Source of the DNA: Fibrobacter succinogenes
Lineage (GTDB): Bacteria; Fibrobacterota; Fibrobacteria; Fibrobacterales; Fibrobacteraceae
Direction: 5' to 3'
Length of the DNA stretch: 64,000 nucleotides
NCBI GenBank assembly: GCA_902761355.1
Contig: CACWJY010000007.1
Coordinates: 62,001 to 126,000 of the forward strand
Positions 53,177 to 60,226 of this stretch are shown here, piece by piece. Position numbers and translations under genes: made by a program. Position 1 is the first letter of the stretch. Each line of letters starts with the position of its first letter. Under the pieces are notes generated by a model. That model was not told the origin of the DNA and did no database searches. It was given only the letters and a program-made list of their open reading frames with translations.

Positions 53177-54550
53177 TTAGAATGCCATTTTGCCTTTAAA
53201 GGTAACACTGCTAAAATCACGGTATTCACCGTACAGACCGTCCTTGCCGTCGGGCCCTTCTAAGTAGAGGTCTCCAATCAGGCTAAGCGTGATCGCGTCG
53301 GTCAGCTTGTAATCCAGTTCCAGTTCGCTTGCCGTAGAAAAATCCCACAAGTCCAGTGCTCCCGAAGCCATAATGGTGAGTGTTTCGTTCAGGATAGATT
53401 TTTCGATACTCAAAGTTGCCTGGTGCTCAAATTTTTTTCGTTCAAGGTCACTGTCGTAATCAAATACTCTATCTGCAACATACTGAGCTGTAATTGTCCA
53501 GCCTCCGCTAGGAGTCCAGTCCAGTCCGGCAAGGCCCAACGCTTGATTTTTTTTCAAACTTTCAGGACCCGTTTCCGAGGGGTATTTAAATAGCTGACTG
53601 TTTGCGTCTGTTTGAAAGTGGCGTTTTGGAAAGAATGCCCCCTCTAAACGGAATACAAAATCGCCTGCCGGAATCGCCGCGTCGGCACCGATCATGTACA
53701 TGCGTTTGTATTCGCCCGTAACATCAATCGAATAGCTGGTGGCTGGCATATCTTCGCCATCGTCAAAAACGACATTTGGATTGTACTTCATCAACGGAAC
53801 GTCATCCCAACCATAGAATCCGTACAGCGACAGGTCTGCGACCGAGGTGTAGGCGCTTGCGCGCAGGGCGAGTTCGCTCTTCGAAAGTCTCTTTTCAGGG
53901 AGCTTATAGTCGTCGTATTTTTCAGGGTAGCTGATTTCGATTCCATCAATTTCTTCCGGGAAAACCTGCGTATGTAGAGGGTTTCCCTTGGCATGCGGCA
54001 GAATGCTCGGCGTAAAGAACGGAATCCAGTAGGCGTCCACCTGCGTTTTTTCGGTTAATAAGGATAGACGCACGGCGTCGATTCCCAGCTTGGATTCATT
54101 GTAATCGGAGGCGACTACATTCGTTTCGTCTCGCGGATTCAATACATCGGTAATCTGGATGTCGTCTGCCTTACCCCATGATACAATTTGTCGACCAACT
54201 CGGAGGGCGAGCATTTCACCCTTCCAGTCGATATAGGCTTCGCGGAGTTTTAAAGCGTATGTTCCGTCATCAGCGATGAATGCGGATGAACCGTTTGTTG
54301 ATAGGCTTCCCAAGGCGTCGTGAACAATCTGGGCGTTCACGTAGACCATGGCTTCGTCCAGATACGATTTGATGGTTCCGTCAAAAGTCGTTTGACCCAG
54401 CAAAAAATCACCTTTGTTATGGTGTGTATTGGGTAAACCAACTCCCGCTTGGGTCGAAAGATTCCCAGAGAAAACGGTCTCTTGTGCAAAGGTGGATGTT
54501 ACTGTGGCGAGCCCGCAGAGAAGAGCGATTTTAGAAATGTTATGCTTCAT
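53177..54550 (-). CDS. DUF1302-like outer-membrane protein
   Basis: 457 residues with a signal peptide ending in TSTFA. Blocks LREAYIDWKGEMLALRVGRQ and VSWGKADDIQITDVLNPRD, then LSLLTEKTQVDAYWIPFFTP, are those of the DUF1302-type porins that accompany RND and LolA-like genes. The chain ends in Phe (KGKMAF). Its start overlaps the RND stop by eleven bases, with AAAGGAGT as Shine-Dalgarno. Probably the outer-membrane conduit or acceptor. Confidence 0.78.
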   Translation of the reverse strand: MKHNISKIALLCGLATVTSTFAQETVFSGNLSTQAGVGLPNTHHNKGDFLLGQTTFDGTIKSYLDEAMVYVNAQIVHDALGSLSTNGSSAFIADDGTYALKLREAYIDWKGEMLALRVGRQIVSWGKADDIQITDVLNPRDETNVVASDYNESKLGIDAVRLSLLTEKTQVDAYWIPFFTPSILPHAKGNPLHTQVFPEEIDGIEISYPEKYDDYKLPEKRLSKSELALRASAYTSVADLSLYGFYGWDDVPLMKYNPNVVFDDGEDMPATSYSIDVTGEYKRMYMIGADAAIPAGDFVFRLEGAFFPKRHFQTDANSQLFKYPSETGPESLKKNQALGLAGLDWTPSGGWTITAQYVADRVFDYDSDLERKKFEHQATLSIEKSILNETLTIMASGALDLWDFSTASELELDYKLTDAITLSLIGDLYLEGPDGKDGLYGEYRDFSSVTFKGKMAF

Positions 54551-56945
54551 TTTTACTCCTTTCTTTTCCGAAGGGTTTTACGGCGTGCAAGAGAGCGGGG
54601 GTAATCGTGTAGTCCGCAAGCAAAGCTCCTGAAAGACCAATAATGATGAGTACTCCGACGATGAACAGGAAACGCATGGGGCTGAACAGATAGACCATGA
54701 ACATGGCGCAAAGAATCAGCGTTGTAAGGAACATAGACTTGCCGATTTCACGGAAGCAAGATTCCATTGCTACACTGTAGGATCCGTACTTTTCAAGTCC
54801 CGATTTAAGATGCGTTGTCAGGTGGATGGTATCATCGACTGCAATACCTAGAATCATGGGCATGACGGTCACGGTTCCAAAGTCAAGAGCATAATCCATG
54901 TATCCCATGACGCCGCCAACAAGGATAACCGGGGCGATGTTAGGAATCATGCCGATAAGGCCCGTTCGGATGCTTGCAAAGGCCAAGATTAGCATCATAG
55001 CGATAATGATGAAAGAGAAGCCGATGGACTTGATTCCGCCAAAGACGGTTCTATTGCTCATTTCGGCGTATTGAATCATGTCGCCGAGCATGCTGCTTTG
55101 GGCTTTGGGGAATAGTTCTGCCAATTTGGCCTGTATAGCGGCTACGTTATCGCGAGCTTCTTCGGTTGCATAGCGGCTCATGTCGACGCTGAGGGTCGTA
55201 ATCTTGAATTCTTCGTCCATGAAGTCATTGAAATCTTGACGCATTTCAATGGACGAAAGTTCCATAAGCTGCGCAAGCACGTATTCATCATCGGGGACTT
55301 TATAGAATTCTTCCTTCCCTTCGTTCAGGGCGCTGTTCATTTCTTTTAGAATGCTAGTAATCGAAGAGACGCGGGCTTTTCCGCCAGACCACTTGGTGAG
55401 CGAGAGCGTTCCTAAGAATTTTTCAAAATCTATTAACGCCTGCATGTTTTTGGGATCTTTGAATGCGCCTTCGTCATCGAATTGAATCATGACCGAGTAG
55501 CTGTAACGGTTTCCGAGTTTAGCGTCTAGCATCTCTTTCTGTTTTTGCACATAGGGCATTTTATCACCCGATATGGCATCGTAGTCCACACGTGCTGTGA
55601 TTTTAAATATTCCAGGGATGAATGCGGCTAAGACAAGGAGTGAAATGATGATGATTGGCCATCTCTTCTTCTGAATAAAGCCTGCCCAAGCCGAAAATTT
55701 CATGTCCAGTTTGGTCGCGCCCTGTTCGTTTGCGGTATCTGGAGTGGTGTCTTTACCGAACGAGAGCAGAATCGGAATCAGCACAGAAACGTAGACGTAA
55801 ATGGCAAGCACGATAAGGGCTGCCGTTTTACCCATCCACGAGAGGGGGCGCATATCAACGAATAAGAAACTCACGAAAGAGGCCATGGTCGTAATCACAG
55901 TGAACATCACGGACCAACCGCATTCTTCGACGCACATAATAACGGATTCTTTGCGCTTGCCTGTGCGACGGAAAAACAGCTTGAACATGTTAAAGTAATG
56001 CACCGAGTAGCCGACCGCAAGGGCCATGCCCAGAACAATGGGGAGCGTAATGAGGGTCGAGTCAGCCTTGACGCCGAAGTAAGACATTGCTCCGAGCACG
56101 GATGCGATGGCTCCAAGGGTAGCGACAGCCGGCACGATAACGCCGAAAATGTTGCGCAAGAAAATGGCAAGGAAAATAAGCATCACGACAAAACCGAGCA
56201 TCACGCAATTGGCGTATTCGGGAATGTCGTAGCGTTCTTCTTTTGCATCTTCATACGGAACACCGCTTCCGTAAAGTTTATATTCTGCGCTTTGGAATTC
56301 CTCGCTTTCGATGATTTCCATAAGCTTGTAGCCAATGGCCAAGGTGACTTCATCTTTGTCGCCTTCAAATTTTTCTTTCAGTTGCTCGCCTTCGAACGGC
56401 AACAGCGATAGCATAATCCAAGACTCTCGACCATTGTCGCTTACAAGCGAATTGATGAGGGCGTTTGTCTGTTCACTTCCGCGCATCACCAGTTCGCGTG
56501 CCTTGGCGAGCCCTTCGGAATCAGATGGAATACCGTCTTTAAAGGGCTTCTTGACTTCGAAACCTTCTTCGTTTCCGACAGGAATATCTACTTCGATAAT
56601 CGAGGTCAGTCGGTCTGCAAATGGGATTTCGTCACGTAGCCGGTTGCCGAGACGGTCTATCATTTTCAGCATGTCTTCGCTGAACAAGTCTCCATCGCCT
56701 TGTTTAACAACAAGAACGCCGACTCCGTTCAGGTTTCCGAAAACTTCTTCGTATTTCTGTTTGTTAATGGTGATTTCATCCGATCCGCCAAACCATCCCT
56801 CATCTCCGAGATAGAAGGCAAATTGGGTTAAACCCGAGCAGCAGATCGAAGTGATGATGAAAAAGACGGCGAGTATTACCCAACGGAAACGAACCTGGAC
56901 TCGGCCTACTTTCCCAAAAAAATGGTTGATGGCGGTTACTTTCAT
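54540..56945 (-). CDS. RND/MMPL-family exporter
   Basis: About 801 residues. One N-terminal membrane helix (WVILAVFFIITSICCSGL), a large periplasmic loop, five helices (CVMLGFVVMLIFLAIFLRN to ALIVLAIYVYVSVLIPILL), a second loop from about residue 440, and five more helices (IGFSFIIIAMMLILAFAS, ILGIAVDDTIHLTTH). The half-size layout and the conserved Asp pair in AVDDTIHL match HpnN/MmpL-type lipid exporters, not drug pumps. The start at 56945 has GAGG upstream; 56972 overlaps the previous gene. Confidence 0.88.
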   Translation of the reverse strand: MKVTAINHFFGKVGRVQVRFRWVILAVFFIITSICCSGLTQFAFYLGDEGWFGGSDEITINKQKYEEVFGNLNGVGVLVVKQGDGDLFSEDMLKMIDRLGNRLRDEIPFADRLTSIIEVDIPVGNEEGFEVKKPFKDGIPSDSEGLAKARELVMRGSEQTNALINSLVSDNGRESWIMLSLLPFEGEQLKEKFEGDKDEVTLAIGYKLMEIIESEEFQSAEYKLYGSGVPYEDAKEERYDIPEYANCVMLGFVVMLIFLAIFLRNIFGVIVPAVATLGAIASVLGAMSYFGVKADSTLITLPIVLGMALAVGYSVHYFNMFKLFFRRTGKRKESVIMCVEECGWSVMFTVITTMASFVSFLFVDMRPLSWMGKTAALIVLAIYVYVSVLIPILLSFGKDTTPDTANEQGATKLDMKFSAWAGFIQKKRWPIIIISLLVLAAFIPGIFKITARVDYDAISGDKMPYVQKQKEMLDAKLGNRYSYSVMIQFDDEGAFKDPKNMQALIDFEKFLGTLSLTKWSGGKARVSSITSILKEMNSALNEGKEEFYKVPDDEYVLAQLMELSSIEMRQDFNDFMDEEFKITTLSVDMSRYATEEARDNVAAIQAKLAELFPKAQSSMLGDMIQYAEMSNRTVFGGIKSIGFSFIIIAMMLILAFASIRTGLIGMIPNIAPVILVGGVMGYMDYALDFGTVTVMPMILGIAVDDTIHLTTHLKSGLEKYGSYSVAMESCFREIGKSMFLTTLILCAMFMVYLFSPMRFLFIVGVLIIIGLSGALLADYTITPALLHAVKPFGKERSKNEA

Positions 56946-56955
56946 ACGGGAACCT

Positions 56956-57744
56956 CTACTTAATCTGCTCACGTTCCAATGCGCTTACGGTGAAGAAGCT
57001 TTCGTTTACCTTTTCATCGTACTTGAGGTCCTTGACTTCGTAGACCGTCTTGTGATTAGTCTGGACGTTGGTCATGGTCATTTTCTGAGTGGACCAGTAG
57101 CCCTTGATTTGCTTGATGTTTTCGCAAATGAGTGTTTTCTGGAGGCGGTTCTGTTTGTCGTAGTATTCACCCTTGTAAGTAACGAAAGTCTTCTTGTCAA
57201 CCCAAGAGACTCGACGGCTTATCTTGGCTTTGGAGTCTTTCGCCTTGGCTTCTAGAATCCAGCAATCGGCTCCATTGACCTTTTCTTCGCCGAGAATGGC
57301 AAAATTGTCTTTCGAAAGATTGCGGTTGCCAAGATCGTCGTATGTGAAATCGGTTCCCTGGAAATCGTCGTCCTTGCTGGAACCCGAAACGCGGCGCACC
57401 TTTTTCATGGCAGGAAGATAAATCCAGCTGTCGCTATCGACGGTGGAACCGTCAGCTTTGTCGGGGTAGTCGTAGGAAAGGTAGCTGATACCGGCGACAT
57501 CCCTTGGGGTCTTGAAAACCAGCACCGTCTTGTCGGTAGTACCGTCTTTCATGGTATAAGAGGCGATTTCACGACCGCGGGTTTTACCGTTCTTGTCAAT
57601 CAGTGTAATTGAAATGGTGCTGGAGGATGTTTTGCCGTTAGGCAGGTCATGGACTTTTTTTGCGATTTCGTTTGCCGACTGAGCGAAACTCGTGGCTGCG
57701 ATCAGTAATGTTGCGGACAGTAATTTTAAAGATGTGTTTTTCAT
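56956..57744 (-). CDS. LolA-like outer-membrane lipoprotein-sorting protein
   Basis: 262 residues, signal peptide LLSATLLIAATSFAQ. SYTMKDGTTDKTVLVFKTPRD, YLPAMKKVRRVSGSSKDDDFQGTDF (partial) and WILEAKAKD are typical of the family paired with MMPL exporters. It probably carries a lipid or lipoprotein across the periplasm. Shine-Dalgarno AAGGAG. Confidence 0.82.
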   Translation of the reverse strand: MKNTSLKLLSATLLIAATSFAQSANEIAKKVHDLPNGKTSSSTISITLIDKNGKTRGREIASYTMKDGTTDKTVLVFKTPRDVAGISYLSYDYPDKADGSTVDSDSWIYLPAMKKVRRVSGSSKDDDFQGTDFTYDDLGNRNLSKDNFAILGEEKVNGADCWILEAKAKDSKAKISRRVSWVDKKTFVTYKGEYYDKQNRLQKTLICENIKQIKGYWSTQKMTMTNVQTNHKTVYEVKDLKYDEKVNESFFTVSALEREQIK

Positions 57745-57766
57745 GTTTTCTCCTTTTGATTAAAAT

Positions 57767-58174
57767 TTATTTGCTTTTACGAACCCAGTACTCTGTAGCA
57801 CCCAGTAGTCCCCAGCGGTCCAGGGATCCTCGCACTTCGAGTTTACCCTTCTTGTCGATAGAAAGCTTGCCGTGGTAGGTCTTGTCTTCTTCGGGGTCAT
57901 AAATAGAACCGCCGGTAAGCTTGTCTCCGTCGGCTTTCATTTCCTTAATAAATACGGTGCCGACCAGTTTTTGGTCGGCAGGATCCGTAGAATCCAAAAT
58001 TTCGGTTATTTTGCCATAGAACTTGCCATTGTCACCCTTATAGATGTGTACGGTGGCATAGGGCTTGTCGGTATCTGGATCGATGGCTGTCCAGAAACCA
58101 AGAATTTTGTCGACTTGTGCCTCGGCAGCTAATGCTGCAAGACAAAAGAAAATGGTAATAACAATTTTCTTCAT
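57767..58174 (-). CDS. DUF2147 protein, secreted
   Basis: 135 residues, signal peptide IVITIFFCLAALAAEA. The family pattern is clear: GFWTAIDPDTDKPYATVHIY, GKFYGKITEILD, GGSIYDPEEDKTYHGKL and LEVRGSLDRWGLLGATEYW. DUF2147 has no settled function; it is often beside envelope genes. It is the first gene of the operon, after the inverted repeat at 58190-58208. Confidence 0.85.
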   Translation of the reverse strand: MKKIVITIFFCLAALAAEAQVDKILGFWTAIDPDTDKPYATVHIYKGDNGKFYGKITEILDSTDPADQKLVGTVFIKEMKADGDKLTGGSIYDPEEDKTYHGKLSIDKKGKLEVRGSLDRWGLLGATEYWVRKSK

Positions 58175-58189
58175 ATTTTCTTCTTCTTA

Positions 58190-58208
58190 TAATAGTTGCG
58201 AACTATTA
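58190..58208. promoter_or_regulatory. 19-bp inverted repeat operator of the export operon
   Basis: TAATAGTT, GCG, AACTATTA: perfect 8-bp arms with a 3-base centre, 16 bp before the DUF2147 start. The form fits a TetR- or MarR-type repressor. No such regulator is encoded in the window. Confidence 0.6.
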
Positions 58209-58284
58209 CTCCTTAATGTATATTAAATTTTTTAAATGGCAAAGAAATGTTTATCCGAGATATTCCAATTTGGAATATTTTTGC

Positions 58285-58292
58285 TAAGTTTG
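58285..58292 (+). promoter_or_regulatory. -7 box of ispE
   Basis: TAAGTTTG, exact TAnnTTTG; first T 13 nt before the ATG at 58298; a TTG lies 12 nt upstream. Confidence 0.5.
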
Positions 58293-58297
58293 CTGCC

Positions 58298-59164
58298 ATG
58301 AAAGAATACGCTCCTGCTAAGATTAATTTATTCTTAGATGTCATCCGCAAGCGTGAAGACGGATATCATGACTTGGGCACGCTGTTTCAGACGATTGATG
58401 CTGGCGATACCGTAAGTGCCGAACCGCGTCAGGATGGTCGAATTACGCTTTGCTACAATGAACCGCAAAATTATCCGCTGGAGTCGGACTTGGTTTATAA
58501 GGCCGCAAAGCTCTTGCAACAAGAATCGGGTACGACGCTCGGTGCAGATATTTACCTTAATAAGGTAATGCCTCTGGGGGCGGGCCTTGGTGGCGGCTCC
58601 GCCGACGCTGCAGCGACCCTTCGCCTTTTGAACCAACTGTGGAAGCTTAAGTTTAAGTTCGAAAAACTTGAAGAAATTGGTGCCCGCCTTGGTGCCGATG
58701 TGCCATTCCTAGTTCGCGGCGGTACTGCCCTGGCCGAAGGTATTGGTGAACGATTGACGTTTGTAAAGCCCCTGCAGTTGCACGATGAACAATATTTGTT
58801 AGTGGCAACTCCGCTTGATTCTGTTCCGACCAAGGATGCTTATGCTGGTGTTCCCAAGTCTGGACCAGACCGTTGGGAAACCTACAAGGCCAAGTGCATG
58901 CGCACGGGTAAGGCGGCATCGATCGACTTTGCGCTTGCCAATACCTTTAATGCTTTTGAAGAATCGGTATTCCCCAAGCACCCGCTTGTCGAAGAGATGA
59001 AAAACGAATTTAAGCGCCTGGGAGCAACCTCCGTCCTGATGTCGGGGTCGGGTGCGTCTGTTTTTGGCGTTTTCGAAACCCGAAAGCAGGCAAAAGAGGC
59101 CGCCGAAGAGCTGAAACCGATCTCCAGGTATCAGGTGGTAACCCGCTTTTTTGAGGGTTTTTAG
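58298..59164 (+). CDS. ispE: 4-diphosphocytidyl-2-C-methyl-D-erythritol kinase
   Basis: 288 residues, GHMP kinase of the MEP isoprenoid pathway. MKEYAPAKINLFLDV carries the substrate Lys, PLGAGLGGGSADAAATL the ATP-binding loop, and SVLMSGSGASVFGVF the C-terminal glycine loop. The ATG at 58298 gives the family N-terminus; the longer frame from 58247 is upstream of the promoter box. Confidence 0.95.
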   Translation: MKEYAPAKINLFLDVIRKREDGYHDLGTLFQTIDAGDTVSAEPRQDGRITLCYNEPQNYPLESDLVYKAAKLLQQESGTTLGADIYLNKVMPLGAGLGGGSADAAATLRLLNQLWKLKFKFEKLEEIGARLGADVPFLVRGGTALAEGIGERLTFVKPLQLHDEQYLLVATPLDSVPTKDAYAGVPKSGPDRWETYKAKCMRTGKAASIDFALANTFNAFEESVFPKHPLVEEMKNEFKRLGATSVLMSGSGASVFGVFETRKQAKEAAEELKPISRYQVVTRFFEGF

Positions 59165-59195
59165 CCTTTACCCTTTGAAAATGGCGTGAATTTGC

Positions 59196-59203
59196 TATAT
59201 TTG
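59196..59203 (+). promoter_or_regulatory. -7 box of tRNA-Gln
   Basis: TATATTTG with TTTG at 59174-59177. The mature tRNA begins 17 nt after the first T. This anchors the expected transcription start a few bases before the tRNA and supports the motif as a real promoter element. Confidence 0.6.
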
Positions 59204-59212
59204 CGCCACCAT

Positions 59213-59284
59213 TGGGGTATCGTCAAGTGGTAAGACAACGGATTTTGATTCCGTTATTCGTTGGTTCGAATCCAGCTACCCCAA
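59213..59284 (+). tRNA. tRNA-Gln (anticodon TTG)
   Basis: A complete cloverleaf: acceptor TGGGGTA/TACCCCA, D-stem GTC/GAC, anticodon stem ACGGA/TCCGT with loop TTTTGAT (anticodon TTG), T-stem GTTGG/CCAGC with loop TTCGAAT. CCA is not encoded. It lies 39 bases before rplY. Confidence 0.95.
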
Positions 59285-59323
59285 TGAATTTTTTTTAACC
59301 ATTTACTTAATTGGAGTAAAATT

Positions 59324-59938
59324 ATGGAACTCACAAAACTCGCAGCAACCTCGAGAGTGCTAGGCAAGAGCCGCGACTGCGCCCGTCTCCGCAAGGAAGG
59401 CAAGATACCGGCTGTCTATTATGGTAAGGGTCAGGAGTCTGTGAATATCAGCGTTAGCGCAATCGATGTTCGCAAGGTTCTCGCCCCGGGTAAGCGTTAC
59501 ACGCTTCTCGACCTGGAAATTGATGGCAAGGCCGGCAACGCTGCCGTAATTTATAACTACCAGAAGAACCCGATCTCTCAGGAAATCGAACACATCGACT
59601 TCATCAAGATCGACGAAGCCTCCAAGGTTAAGGTTCGCGTTCCGGTTAAGCTGAACGGTCTTCCGGTTGGCGTTAAGACCCAGGGCGGTACCTTTGCTCA
59701 GCAGAACCGCTACATCCAGCTCGCCGCTGTTCCGTCCAAGATTCCGGCTGTCCTCGAAATGGACATCTCCGACTTCCCGGCTCCGACGACCTTCTACGCC
59801 AAGGACCTTAAGCTCGCTGACGGTATCGAACTCGCTTGCCAGCCGCGCACCGTGATCTTCACGATTACTGCCAAGAGTGGTAAGAAGGCTGATGACGCTG
59901 CCGCTGCTGAAGCTGCTCCGGCCGCCGAAGCTAAGTAA
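59324..59938 (+). CDS. rplY: 50S ribosomal protein L25/general stress protein Ctc
   Basis: 204 residues, the long (CTC) form. The L25 N-domain (CARLRKEGKIPAVYYGKG, HIDFIKIDEASKVKVRVPVKL) is followed by the TL5-type C-domain (RYIQLAAVPSKIPAVLEMDI) and an Ala-rich tail. It binds 5S rRNA. Shine-Dalgarno GGAG. A terminator follows. Confidence 0.95.
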   Translation: MELTKLAATSRVLGKSRDCARLRKEGKIPAVYYGKGQESVNISVSAIDVRKVLAPGKRYTLLDLEIDGKAGNAAVIYNYQKNPISQEIEHIDFIKIDEASKVKVRVPVKLNGLPVGVKTQGGTFAQQNRYIQLAAVPSKIPAVLEMDISDFPAPTTFYAKDLKLADGIELACQPRTVIFTITAKSGKKADDAAAAEAAPAAEAK

Positions 59939-59962
59939 TTTTAGCGTTTTTCGCGAAAATTT

Positions 59963-59997
59963 GGCCTGTTTGCATAAAAGCAAGCAGGTCTTTTTTT
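59963..59997 (+). terminator. Intrinsic terminator of rplY
   Basis: GGCCTGTTTGC, loop ATAAAA, GCAAGCAGGTC (wobble and one imperfect pair) followed by seven T. Confidence 0.85.
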
Positions 59998-60011
59998 ATT
60001 TTAGGCTGAAA

Positions 60012-60093
60012 TGTAGACTTTTTATTTTTGTTTTGTTTGTTGAATGTGTTTTGTTTTAAGTAAAAAATATGAAATAATGTGGACTTTTTATGA
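60012..60093 (+). repeat. Two imperfect direct repeats upstream of the pectin lyase gene
   Basis: TGTAGACTTTTTAT (60012) and TGTGGACTTTTTAT (60079) are 67 bp apart; the second sits where a -33 element would be for the box at 60104. Could be a regulator site. The rest of the 290-bp gap is AT-rich. Confidence 0.3.
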
Positions 60094-60103
60094 AAAAATT
60101 GAT

Positions 60104-60111
60104 TATATTTA
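60104..60111 (+). promoter_or_regulatory. -7 box of the rhamnogalacturonan lyase gene
   Basis: TATATTTA; transcription near 60116 would give a leader of about 110 nt before the ATG at 60227. Confidence 0.4.
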
Positions 60112-60226
60112 GAAAAACGGCTGATTAGAGGCTCTGTTGTCTGGGGACTACAAAAAAGGTTTAAAAAAAGTTCTTTTTGGTCTTTTTGAGAATAGATTAG
60201 TTGTAAAGCCGAAAAATGGAGTTATC

